NCBI GenBank assembly: GCA_965240325.2
Contig: OZ251238.1
Span: 1,488,001 to 1,552,000, forward strand
Length of the DNA stretch: 64,000 nucleotides
Reading direction: 5' to 3'
Source of the DNA: Rebecca billardiae RCC1528
Taxonomy: Eukaryota > Haptophyta
A program made the translations under genes and the position numbers. The notes beneath the pieces were generated by a model, which was not told where the DNA came from, made no database searches, and saw nothing but the letters and a program-made list of their open reading frames with translations. Below, piece by piece: positions 11,580 to 21,088 of this stretch; within the stretch, counting starts at the first letter, position 1; each line of letters opens with the position of its first letter.

Positions 11580-12283
11580 GCATTCCTTGCGCACGTGGGG
11601 GCCGCCATCGACCGAAACAAATCAACTGTAGAAGAGAGATACTGTGACTGTCCGTGAGCCTTACGCACGTTAAAACAAATAAACTGTAGGACGACGGCAA
11701 CTCCCAGTGGCCGGAGACCGAGGTCATGGTACCGACTCCATCGTGCCGGGGGCGAGGGCCGCTGAGTTCCGAGCGACGCCGAGGCCGCCCGGCCCCTCCC
11801 TCCCGCTCCCGAGCGCCGCTCCGCTGCCGCGGGCGTGCACGCCGCCAAATCCAATTCGACGCGCGCGGCGCTGCCATGCTGTCGACGCTTCAACCGGGTC
11901 GTCGGTCGACTGCCGCCGCGCCCGCGCCCGCCGCCGAGCCCACCGGGTGCGCCCACGCGCCGCGCGGCACTCGCGCGGGCGCCGAACCGACCGGCGCCGC
12001 CGCGAGCGCCCGCGTGAGGGGCGCGTCAGAGAGGGGGAAATTCGCGGGTGTTAAGCTTGGAAAGACACTATATATATATATACCGATTCCCACTGGCGAG
12101 CTAGCACCGCTAGCACCGTAGCACGGGTTTGTCGCCGTGACATAATATAGCGCGTAATAATTATTACATGCATATATTATATATTAACGACGTGGTATGC
12201 AACGGGCAGGCGTCAGAGTCAATAATATTAATAATAAATGACGAATAATATGGAATCGTCTCAATCTGTCGTTATTAAGTACT

Positions 12284-13004
12284 TATTGGGTAAACGCGAG
12301 CTCCGAGCGTCTCGAGCCCTGCTAAAAGCTCACCGGCACGTCCTCGGGCGCGTCGTCGGTGACGCCCACGAAGGCAATCTCGACCCTCGCTCCTCTGACG
12401 AGCGAAGCTAATCCTCCTGCCGCAACCAACTTTCGGTTGCGCAGGGTGACACGGCGTTTTGCGGCCCGGCTCGGGAATCTTGTAACCTTCCTGAGCCCCG
12501 CTTCCGTGCGTCCGCCAATCGCAGGCGTTACCGACGCACCGCCGTAAGCTCATCTTTCCCCCAGGTACTCGGTAATGTCATCGGACCTGGGTAAGCTGCG
12601 CACGGACCCATGATCCCGGATTCTCGATTCTCAAAACTGAGAATCCGGGCGTCCATGAATGAAGTGATCGAGTCCGTTGTTCCTTGGACTCTTCCACGAT
12701 GGCGCCCGCCTGTGCCGCCGGCGTGCCATCCGTGCCGCGTGCGCCGGGCCGTACCGCCCGCGCACGCGCCGCGTCCGTGTCGCTCCGCGTCCGCGCTGCC
12801 GCGTCCGCGCTCCGCGTCCACGTCGCTCCGCGCCAGCGCTGCTGCGCTCGCGCTCCTGCCGCCGCGCGCGCCGCGCGCGCGCGCCGCCAGAGCCAGCCAC
12901 TGCGTAGCTGATGCCGCCGGCCCGCCTGGTGCGGCGCCGGCCCTGACGTCCCAGCGGCGACGCCATCTGCTGAGATGCGCGCCCCAGGCTGCGTCAGCTC
13001 AACA
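12284..13004 (-). repeat. copia-2 3' LTR
   Basis: 721-bp direct repeat. It is the 3' LTR because the element is on the minus strand. The neighbouring internal sequence on the coding strand is the purine tract GAGGGGGG. Confidence 0.92.
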
Positions 13005-13040
13005 CCCCCCCTCGACAGCCATAGCCGCGAGCTGCGCCGC

Positions 13041-16000
13041 TTACCGCGCGCGCGTCGGGTGTCGGTCCACCATGATGGCGTCGACGTGCCGCTTGAACGT
13101 CGCACCGTCCGTCGCCTTCGTCATGATGTCAGAGTGGTTGAGCGAGGTGTGTACCTTGACCACCTTCACCTTGCCACCCTCCTGCGCGTCACGCACATAG
13201 TGATGCTTGATCTCGATGTGCTTCGAGCGCTTGTGGTGCACAGGATTCTCCACGAGGTCGATAGCCCCCTTGTTGTCCTCTCGCACCTCCGTCGCGGCCC
13301 GCGGCGGCTGCCGCATGGACTCGAGTATGCTCCGCAAGTAGCTCACCTCGCGGCAGCAATCGCTCAGCGCGACGTACTCCGCCTCCGTCGAGCTCAGCGA
13401 GACTGTACCTTGCAGCCCGCTGTGCCACGACACCGGCGCCCCATTGTAGAACACAATGTATCCACCCGTCGACCTGCCCTTGGTCTCCACCGGATTGCTT
13501 GCCCAATCGGAGTCAGCGAAAGCAAGTAGGTCGGGGTGCTCGGAACCTGTCGCAAACTTGAACAAGATTCCCAATCGCGGGCATCCACGTAAGTAGCGCA
13601 GCACGCGCTTCGCACTTACCAGATCCACCGCCCGCGGACATGACATGCGTCGCGTCAGCATGTTCACCGCGTGCGCGATGTCCGGCCGCGCCGTGACCAT
13701 CGCAAACATGAGACATCCCACCATCGCCTGGTAGTTCTCAATCTCCGCGCGCTGCAGCAACGCCTCGTCGTCGTCGCTCAGCTGCGCCCGCGCCGCCGGC
13801 TCCGGCGTGCGCGCCGGCGTGCTTGCGTTCAAACCGAACCGCTGAAGCACGCTCTCGACGTACGGCCCCAGATGCATCAGGATGCCGTCGTCATGAACTT
13901 CAAACACGGCGCCCAGGAACTTATCGAGCCGCTCACTCAGCTTGATCTCGTAATGCTCCTTCAGGTCAGCCGCCAGCTTCTCCACCGCGCGCGCGTCGCG
14001 CGTCAGGTTGAGAAACAGCAAGTCGTCGACAAAGCCGCCCGCGATGATGAACTCGCCCGGCGCCGACTCCTTGACGTAGATGCACGGCGCACTCGGACAC
14101 TCCGAGAAGCCGCGCGCGAGCAGCTGGGTGCGGTGCGTGCGATGCCACGCGCGCCCAGACTGGCGTAGGCCCGGATACGCCTTCAGGCTCCGGCCCACGA
14201 CTTTGTGCCCCGGCGGCGCCTGCGTGCTCGGCACGTAGCCCGGCGGGAATGAGAAGAGAGGCCGCTCATCCGGCTTCAACTCCGAGTTGAGGTAGGCGTC
14301 CTTGACGTCGCCCTTCGACAGTATGCCCAGCGCCGCAACCGACGCTGCACCCAAGTCGACTCTCGCGCCAGCCTGCTGAGCGGCGATCGCCACGAGTAGT
14401 CGCACTTGTTCCGGCCGGATCGTCGGAGCAAAGACCTCCTGAAAGTCGATCCCCGGCCGCTGTAGGTTCCCCAGTAGCACCGACCGCGCCTTGAAGCGCG
14501 TCACCTCGCCCTCCGGGTTCGACTTCACGTCAAAGACCCACTGGCTCGGCAACACTCGCGTGCCCTCCGGAACCACCACCTCCTCCGAGGTGCCGAGCAA
14601 CTTGTGACCTTCCAAGTGCTCGAGCATGGCGCCCTGCCACTGGGGCGCCTCCGCCGACCGCATCGCCTCGCGATAGTTCGTCGGCACCTTCACGTTGATC
14701 TTCTGGAACACCGACGCGGCGCTGACGACGGCAGTAAGCAGCTGCGGCCGTCGGCGTGACGTCCGATCCCTGCGAAGCGGATCGTGTCCCATATCCAGAC
14801 CGGGCGGCGGCGCGTCCTCGATCACGCCGTCGTCACCGTCTGCGCCGCGCGGCGGCCCGCCAGCATCTGCTGCGGCCCCGCGCCGTGATTCCGTCGGCGG
14901 TATCTGATCCTGCCGACCCGTCTGCGTCATCGACGCGCCTGCCCCGCCACGCCCGCCCTGCGGCGTCGGCGTCGACGGCTGTGCGCCCGCGCTGCTGCAC
15001 CCGCGTTGTCCCGCGTCCACGCTGCTGCGCCCGCGCCCCGACGTTGACGCATCTGCGTCGTCGTCGTACCCGACGTCGAACTCTGTCGCGTCGTCATCCC
15101 CGGCGTCGGCTGGCGTCTCGCCGCCATCGCCGTCCTCGTCCTCACCGTCGGCGTCACCGCCGACTGGACGATGTCCGCCGCTTACCGCGGCGTCGTCACC
15201 ATCACCCACGTACGCGCCACCGTCAGGTGCGCCCAGCGACGAGTGCCCCCCCTCGACCAGGTCGGTCTCGTCGATGCGTACGTCACGTGAGTGAACGAGA
15301 CGTCCGTCGTCTAAACGACATACGTACCCAAGCACGTAGCGCCATGTACCGCGCCACTGCACGCCGTGCCCACCCCAGAGATAGACACGTCCGGGTAGTG
15401 CGCGCTGCTTCAGCTGCCCCAATGCATTGCGCCGTGCGCCCAGCATCAGCACGCGGCAGCGCGCGCCAAACGCCACGTGATGCTTCCACGTCGGACGTTT
15501 GCCAAAGAACAGCTCATCCGGCGTGAGCCACTCGATGTCTCCATCGTCACGAATGATACCACGTGACGCCAGTCGATTGCGCGACGCGCATGCGTGCCAC
15601 GCCGCGTAGTGCCAATCGACCCTCGAGACTCCACGCGCAACGACCGTGGCGCGCAGTCTCGACTTCAGCGTGCGGATAGCGCGTTCCGCCACGCCATTCG
15701 AGCTCGGCGAGTCGGGCGCCGACGTGACCGTCGACGAGAACCCAAGCTTCGCCAGCTCACCCTCGACGTACGTACTCAGCAACGTCGAGCCACCGTCGGT
15801 GTGAATATGGCGTCGCGCCATAGTACACCCCGACGCCAGGACCCAATGCGACATGTGCATGGCCCCTGTTCCAAGCAACTGCGCGTACCAGCGGAATGCC
15901 CGACCAACCTCGGCGTCATCCAAGCTGCGTAGCGCGTACACTTGCCATCGACGTGAATGCCCATCGATGAATATGATCCCATGAGGATACCCTCCACGTG

Positions 16001-16325
16001 CGCCATCGGCCCCAACTGGTAAGTCGATCCGCGCCATAGAGAAGATGTCGACGTGCGTCACCTGCCCAGGGTAGTGCGCCGTCGGCATCGCGTCCGCGAA
16101 CGACCGCCGCGTCATGCCCGCCGCCGACTGCTCGTCGAGCGACTCACGCCGCGCGTTCGCCCCCTCCATCCCCTCGGCCACGCGTCGCGTGCGCTCGAGT
16201 AGACGTTGGTCATTGGTGCCCGTTCGAACCGACCAAGTGCGCAACCACGCCGGATCAGCGCCTCGCGCCGCCTCCGTAGTGTTTGTGGTTCGCACCTGCG
16301 CGGGTTCCGGGCTTAGGCGTTTGGG
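13041..16325 (-). CDS. pol: copia-2 pol: integrase, reverse transcriptase, RNase H
   Basis: Expressed as a -1 frameshift extension of the gag-protease ORF. The frame itself is open from 16721, so the coordinates here run from the slip site to the stop. The integrase catalytic triad is visible as D in THVDIFSM, D in HTDGGS and E in NGVAERAIRTLKSR. The reverse transcriptase has the FVDDLLFLN active site and the RNase H has FADSDWAS, SSTEAEYVAL and EDNKGAIDL. No HHCC zinc motif precedes the integrase core, which is unusual. The stop lies 37 bp before the 3' LTR. The ORF contains no internal stops. Confidence 0.9.
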   Translation of the reverse strand, partial: PKRLSPEPAQVRTTNTTEAARGADPAWLRTWSVRTGTNDQRLLERTRRVAEGMEGANARRESLDEQSAAGMTRRSFADAMPTAHYPGQVTHVDIFSMARIDLPVGADGARGGYPHGIIFIDGHSRRWQVYALRSLDDAEVGRAFRWYAQLLGTGAMHMSHWVLASGCTMARRHIHTDGGSTLLSTYVEGELAKLGFSSTVTSAPDSPSSNGVAERAIRTLKSRLRATVVARGVSRVDWHYAAWHACASRNRLASRGIIRDDGDIEWLTPDELFFGKRPTWKHHVAFGARCRVLMLGARRNALGQLKQRALPGRVYLWGGHGVQWRGTWRYVLGYVCRLDDGRLVHSRDVRIDETDLVEGGHSSLGAPDGGAYVGDGDDAAVSGGHRPVGGDADGEDEDGDGGETPADAGDDDATEFDVGYDDDADASTSGRGRSSVDAGQRGCSSAGAQPSTPTPQGGRGGAGASMTQTGRQDQIPPTESRRGAAADAGGPPRGADGDDGVIEDAPPPGLDMGHDPLRRDRTSRRRPQLLTAVVSAASVFQKINVKVPTNYREAMRSAEAPQWQGAMLEHLEGHKLLGTSEEVVVPEGTRVLPSQWVFDVKSNPEGEVTRFKARSVLLGNLQRPGIDFQEVFAPTIRPEQVRLLVAIAAQQAGARVDLGAASVAALGILSKGDVKDAYLNSELKPDERPLFSFPPGYVPSTQAPPGHKVVGRSLKAYPGLRQSGRAWHRTHRTQLLARGFSECPSAPCIYVKESAPGEFIIAGGFVDDLLFLNLTRDARAVEKLAADLKEHYEIKLSERLDKFLGAVFEVHDDGILMHLGPYVESVLQRFGLNASTPARTPEPAARAQLSDDDEALLQRAEIENYQAMVGCLMFAMVTARPDIAHAVNMLTRRMSCPRAVDLVSAKRVLRYLRGCPRLGILFKFATGSEHPDLLAFADSDWASNPVETKGRSTGGYIVFYNGAPVSWHSGLQGTVSLSSTEAEYVALSDCCREVSYLRSILESMRQPPRAATEVREDNKGAIDLVENPVHHKRSKHIEIKHHYVRDAQEGGKVKVVKVHTSLNHSDIMTKATDGATFKRHVDAIMVDRHPTRAR

Positions 16326-18931
16326 GGCGGCGCAGCGCCAACGCGCCCCCGCCCCGCGCCCACGCGCCGCACTGGCGCCCTGCGCCGTGCGCGCGCCTCC
16401 GCCGGCGCATCGCCGACGTCCGGCCCCACCTGGCGCCGTACGATCTCGGCGCGCAGCGTGGAATCGCGCGGCAGCTGCACGACGCCGCCTCCCAGCGCCG
16501 TAAAGTCCGCAGTGTTGCCGCGCTGCGAGTAGTGGAACTCGATGCCTGCGTCCGCGCAGTGCTCGACCGACAGCAGCGGCGCCGTGACGCGCCGCGACGC
16601 CCACGCCTCGATCTCGAGCGTGAGGACCTTGTCGCTGTCGTCGTCCGCCGCAAGCTTGACCACCAGGGTCCCGCGGTGAGTGACCCGCTCCCGCGCACCG
16701 TTCCCCCACTCGATCTGACATGCGCCGTCCACCGGGGTAAGATTCGTCAAATCCTCGGCCATGGCGATGTTCTTCCGTGCGCCAGTGTCAAACACCAACG
16801 CCCGCGTGTTGTCCTCCGGCGGCGCCACGCGTGCCTCGGCCGCCCGCGCCGCGACGATCTCGATGTCCTCGTCGCGCTGCGCCCTGCCGCCGATAGCCGC
16901 GCCAATAGGCGCCAAGCCGAGTCCGGCGCCGGCGCCGCCGCCGTCTCCGGCGTCAGCGTCACCGTCGCCACCAACGGCGCCGTCGGGCTCGTCACCCTGC
17001 TCGGGTGCGAACGCGACCTGCGTGCGGACCGTGCCGCCGCCGTTGCCATTCCCGACCACGGCGCGGGTGCTGCCCCCGCCACCGCCGCCGCCACCGCCAC
17101 CGCCGCTCCGATGTGAGCCACGGCTGCGATCCGACCGCGTCGACGCCGCGTCATCGCCAGCGTTCGAGTCGCGATCAGCCTGCGTCACCTGCGGGCAGTA
17201 ACGCTTGATATGCCCCACGGCGCCGCACTTGTAGCAGCGCGGCCCGTGCGCGTCGTCGGAGTTGTCCTGGCCTCCGCGGCCGGCGCCACGGCCAGTGCCG
17301 CCGCCGCCACCGCCACGACCTCCGCCGCCGCCACCACGGCCAGCCGGCGACGTCGTGTCGCCGCCGCCGCCACCCGCCGACGCCGCTGCCGCCTGCGCCA
17401 GGCGGAGCCCGTCGATTGGGTGCGCGCGGGTAGCGCCACCGCCTCCTGGCGTGCGGCCACCCGCCCCTGGGCGCCCAGGGCCGCCGCGGTCAACCCGCTT
17501 GCCCTTGGAGAAGTCCCAGTCCTCGAACTTGCCGTTGAGCTCGTGCACGAGCTCCTGCACGTCGAAGTTCGTCACGGTCCTGTAGTCCTTCGACTCGTAC
17601 CGCGTCCGCATCTCGATGCCCGCGCCCACCGACGGAATGAACTCGATGAGCCGCGCAAGCATCTCCGCCGCTGGCGCTGCGTCACTCAGCTCCTGCAGCA
17701 GCACGTGGTTGTGCTGTAGCACCTGGAAGAGCTCGAGGGCGCCGACGCCGTCCTTGCCGCAGTCCGGCAGGACCGTCCGATGCCAGCGTGCCCGCACCGA
17801 CATGTACTTCCGCATGTCGTCGGGCTTGCGCATGCGCAGGATCGTCTTCCACAGGTACAGAAACTCGCGCCCCGGCGTAAGTGCGCCCCGGCGCGCGCGC
17901 TCCTCCTGCACCTCCGGCTGCGTCTCCATGAGGCGGTTGATGTGCTGCCACGCAGCCTCCGTCACCCACGACCGCAGCTCGGTGCGTAAGAAAGCCGTCC
18001 CTTTCTCGTACTGCGCCCCGGCGTACTTGGCGGGGTCCGCCTCGTCGCCGTCCGGCGCTGCCTCCAACACGCTCTGTCGGAGCTTGATGTCCAGCATGGC
18101 GTGCTCGCTCGCCTGCCGCTCATACATCTGTTCCTCGGTCTCGCGCTCGCGGCGGTAGAGCTCGCGCGCGCGCGGATCGAGCGTCACGGCAGCGCCGCCC
18201 GCGGGCGCCGCGCCACCGATCCCGCCGGCGCCGCCCGTAGGCACCGCGCCGACGCCGGCGCCGCCCACAGGCGTCGCGCCGTCAGTCCCAGCCGGCGCAC
18301 CTGCCGCGCCGCCTGTGCCCACACCCGGACCGGGTGTACCGGCCGCCGGACCCGGAAAAATTCCGGATCCGCCGCCCGCCGCCGGACCTGAACCCGGTCC
18401 GGTCGCCGTCGGGCCGCCCGGAGTGGCTAAACCACTCCCCGCGCCCGCCGAGGCAGCCTGCGCGTAGCTTGGCGCCTGCCTCGCCCCCGCCGCCGCCGCC
18501 GCGCGTTCCGCCGCGGCCCGGCGCTCGGCGTGCTCGCGGCGCTCGTGCTCGTGGCGATGGTCGAGCAGCCGCTGCTGCAGCGCGTAGTTCTCACGCGCCA
18601 GGTCCATCCGCTCGGCACTGACCTTGATCATCTTCGCCGCGGATGGGTTGAAAGTTGCCCACGTCGAGTTGTACTCCTCGAGCGTGTTGATGCGGTGCTC
18701 CGCGTTCGGGCCATGCGTCACGATGATGCCGTTCAGTGCGGACATCGTAGCACCTTGCCCCGCCGGAAGCGCCGCCAGCCTGCTCGCCGATTGCGCGAGC
18801 CAGCGCTGCTGATTGCCCTTGTCGTTGAGCATCCCCACGTCGACCGAGCCGTGCATCCGGCCGCTCGTGCCCATCGGCGCGATCGATGAGAAAGCGCCGC
18901 GCGTACGATCCCTCCCGATCGCTGCATGCAT
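16313..18931 (-). CDS. gag: copia-2 gag-protease polyprotein
   Basis: 872 residues. The ATG uses the last base of the 5' LTR as its A (MHAAIGRDRT). The N-terminal half is gag-like with an alanine/glycine-rich linker. A CCHC zinc knuckle (CYKCGAVGHIKRYC) follows a glycine-rich stretch, then an aspartic protease with the DTGA motif (VFDTGARKNIAMAE). The frame ends APPPNA-stop immediately after a CCCAAAC heptamer. Because protease is in the gag frame and integrase in the -1 frame, the shift sets the ratio of gag-protease to replication enzymes. Confidence 0.88.
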   Translation of the reverse strand: MHAAIGRDRTRGAFSSIAPMGTSGRMHGSVDVGMLNDKGNQQRWLAQSASRLAALPAGQGATMSALNGIIVTHGPNAEHRINTLEEYNSTWATFNPSAAKMIKVSAERMDLARENYALQQRLLDHRHEHERREHAERRAAAERAAAAAGARQAPSYAQAASAGAGSGLATPGGPTATGPGSGPAAGGGSGIFPGPAAGTPGPGVGTGGAAGAPAGTDGATPVGGAGVGAVPTGGAGGIGGAAPAGGAAVTLDPRARELYRRERETEEQMYERQASEHAMLDIKLRQSVLEAAPDGDEADPAKYAGAQYEKGTAFLRTELRSWVTEAAWQHINRLMETQPEVQEERARRGALTPGREFLYLWKTILRMRKPDDMRKYMSVRARWHRTVLPDCGKDGVGALELFQVLQHNHVLLQELSDAAPAAEMLARLIEFIPSVGAGIEMRTRYESKDYRTVTNFDVQELVHELNGKFEDWDFSKGKRVDRGGPGRPGAGGRTPGGGGATRAHPIDGLRLAQAAAASAGGGGGDTTSPAGRGGGGGGRGGGGGGTGRGAGRGGQDNSDDAHGPRCYKCGAVGHIKRYCPQVTQADRDSNAGDDAASTRSDRSRGSHRSGGGGGGGGGGGSTRAVVGNGNGGGTVRTQVAFAPEQGDEPDGAVGGDGDADAGDGGGAGAGLGLAPIGAAIGGRAQRDEDIEIVAARAAEARVAPPEDNTRALVFDTGARKNIAMAEDLTNLTPVDGACQIEWGNGARERVTHRGTLVVKLAADDDSDKVLTLEIEAWASRRVTAPLLSVEHCADAGIEFHYSQRGNTADFTALGGGVVQLPRDSTLRAEIVRRQVGPDVGDAPAEARARRRAPVRRVGAGRGRVGAAPPPNA
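16319..16325 (-). promoter_or_regulatory. -1 programmed ribosomal frameshift heptamer CCCAAAC
   Basis: On the coding strand the gag-frame codons read CCC CCA AAC GCC TAA. C CCA AAC fits the X XXY YYZ slippery consensus with the correct codon register and lies one codon before the stop. Slipping back one base leads into RLSPEPAQVRTTN of the pol ORF. GC-rich sequence follows and could form the stimulatory structure; I did not fold it. Confidence 0.72.
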
Positions 18932-19651
18932 ATTGGGTAAACGCGAGCTCCGAGCGTCTCGAGCCCTGCTAAAAGCTCACCGGCACGTCCTCGGGCGCGT
19001 CGTCGGTGACGCCCACGAAGGCAATCTCGACCCTCGCTCCTCTGACGAGCGAAGCTAATCCTCCTGCCGCAACCAACTTTCGGTTGCGCAGGGTGACACG
19101 GCGTTTTGCGGCCCGGCTCGGGAATCTTGTAACCTTCCTGAGCCCCGCTTCCGTGCGTCCGCCAATCGCAGGCGTTACCGACGCACCGCCGTAAGCTCAT
19201 CTTTCCCCCAGGTACTCGGTAATGTCATCGGACCTGGGTAAGCTGCGCACGGACCCATGATCCCGGATTCTCGATTCTCAAAACTGAGAATCCGGGCGTC
19301 CATGAATGAAGTGATCGAGTCCGTTGTTCCTTGGACTCTTCCACGATGGCGCCCGCCTGTGCCGCCGGCGTGCCATCCGTGCCGCGTGCGCCGGGCCGTA
19401 CCGCCCGCGCACGCGCCGCGTCCGTGTCGCTCCGCGTCCGCGCTGCCGCGTCCGCGCTCCGCGTCCACGTCGCTCCGCGCCAGCGCTGCTGCGCTCGCGC
19501 TCCTGCCGCCGCGCGCGCCGCGCGCGCGCGCCGCCAGAGCCAGCCACTGCGTAGCTGATGCCGCCGGCCCGCCTGGTGCGGCGCCGGCCCTGACGTCCCA
19601 GCGGCGACGCCATCTGCTGAGATGCGCGCCCCAGGCTGCGTCAGCTCAACA
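18931..19651 (-). repeat. copia-2 5' LTR
   Basis: 721-bp direct repeat of 12284-13004. Its last base on the coding strand is the A of the gag ATG. The internal sequence after it begins TGCATGCAGCG and does not start with TGG, so there is no standard tRNA 3'-end primer-binding site. Confidence 0.92.
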
Positions 19652-19941
19652 GTACTGATGAAATATTAAAACAGCAAGCCTATATATACTATATATATAT
19701 AATTATAATCGGTCATAATTCCGCGTGGCTGCTCGCACGGCGAACGCCCACGGCATTGCTGTCGCTGGCGGATGCGCCCCGCGTGTCCGTCAACCCTTGC
19801 GCTCGATCGAGCCCGAACAAAAAATAAATATTAAAGCGCACGACATCAACGGTGCCGCCGCCCTCTCTCGCGCGCGCGCGCGTCGCGGCGCCCGGCAGCC
19901 GCCGCGCGCGCTCGCAGCCGCTCGCGGCCGCAGGCGCCCGC

Positions 19942-21057
19942 TCAGGCCTGCAGCGACGGGTTTTGCTGCATGTTGAGCAGGCACGAGATGAACGACTCGG
20001 CGATGCGCTTGAGCACGCGGATGAAGACGGAGCGCGCCATCACCGAGGTGCTCGGCTGCTTGCACTGCGTGTACCTGCCAGTGTGCGCGGCGCGCGCGGC
20101 GGCGCGCGCGCGCGGCGCGCGCGTGAGCGGCGCGCGCCGCCAGCGCCGGCCGCGCGCGCGCGCGCATCGGCGCGCACTTGTCGTGCAAGATGTCGCGCTT
20201 GTTGCGGTTGATCTGCGAGAGGATCCGGCCGAACAGCTCCTCGGGCGGCAGCTCCCACGTCTCGTTGCGCGTCGCCTGGTCGGCGTGCTTGAGCAGCTGC
20301 GACCTGCGGCGGCGCGGCGCGGCGCGCGGGCGGCGCGCGGCGCGCGGGCGGGCGCGGGCGGTGGGCTCAGCGGGGCTCGGCGGCCGCGCGGCCGCACGGC
20401 CGCGCACGCACCAGTCCGCCATCGCGCTCTCGATCTTGAGCGTGCGCGAGCGCTGCACCCGCGCGAGCTCCGAGAGCCCGCCGGCGGCGCCCGCCGCGGC
20501 GCCGCCCGGCCGCTTGGCCGCGGGCGTCGGCTTGACGCGGTGCCGGTTGTGCAGGTAGTAGAGAAGCATCATCGTCGAGTGCTGCGCGTTGCGCAGCTCG
20601 TTGAACTGCCAGTGGAAGACCTGGCACTTCTCGAGGAACGACGCGCGCGAGTCGATCAGCTCGTTCGACATGAGCGGGTCCGGGTCGTGGATCCGTCCGT
20701 CCGGCTGTGGCGCGCGCGCGGCGCGCGGCGCGCGGCGGACGGCAGCCAAGGCGCATCCGCCCGTGAGGAAGCAGCACGCCAAATCAAAGGAAAGCATGGC
20801 GGCCGTTTTTCCGTGCTCAGGGTTGGTTTTGGGTGGGGGCTGGGCGCGCGGCGCGTGCGTTGGGCGCGTGGGTGCGCGCACCGTGGGCGGCTTGCACGCG
20901 TTGGAGGAGGTGCCGACGTGCTGCGCGTGCAGCGTGACGACGATGAAGTGGTTGCGCATCGACTTCATCTCCTCGGTGAGCGCCTCGACCATGTCGGTCA
21001 TCGACGACTGCTTCGCCGCCTTTGGCGCCTTGGCGGCGGAGCCGCCGCCGCCGCCGC

Positions 21058-21088
<31 letters not shown>

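Larger units (their letters stand above)
8675..12278. other. Long stretch without a convincing gene; AT-rich island and repeats
   Basis: About 3.6 kb between the proline-rich gene and the first copia element. It holds short ORFs with no recognised domain. Roughly 9490-9870 is an AT-rich island with long TA runs, and 12060-12280 is also AT-rich. A dispersed repeat lies at 10454-10786 and a hairpin at 11541-11579. The 3' UTR of the proline-rich gene is presumably at the left end. No RNA gene is evident. Confidence 0.55.
12279..19656 (-). mobile_element. Complete Ty1/copia LTR retrotransposon, copia-2 (with target duplication)
   Basis: Element of 7368 bp (12284-19651) flanked by the 5-bp duplication gtact (12279-12283 and 19652-19656). 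The two 721-bp LTRs appear identical by eye, implying recent insertion. Read on the minus strand, the LTR begins TGTTGAG and ends CCCAATA. The internal region encodes gag plus protease in one ORF, then integrase, reverse transcriptase and RNase H in a second, overlapping ORF. The order protease-integrase-RT-RNase H defines Ty1/copia. A purine tract (GAGGGGGG) directly precedes the 3' LTR. All coding parts are open, so it may be active. Confidence 0.93.

Noticed and set aside
16283-18621. Plus-strand ORFs antisense to copia-2 gag
   Set aside because: No recognisable domain and full overlap with an intact gag-protease ORF on the other strand.
12284-19651. Treating the copia elements as viral or as two unrelated host genes
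   Set aside because: Paired LTRs, target duplications, purine tracts and the protease-integrase-RT-RNase H order identify Ty1/copia retrotransposons. No envelope gene is present.
20705-20881. Reading through intron 9 of the acetyltransferase (frame [20 protein letters not shown])
   Set aside because: The frame is open, but the segment is unlike any HAC protein. Removing it gives in-phase exons joining to [14 protein letters not shown], as in plant HAC proteins.
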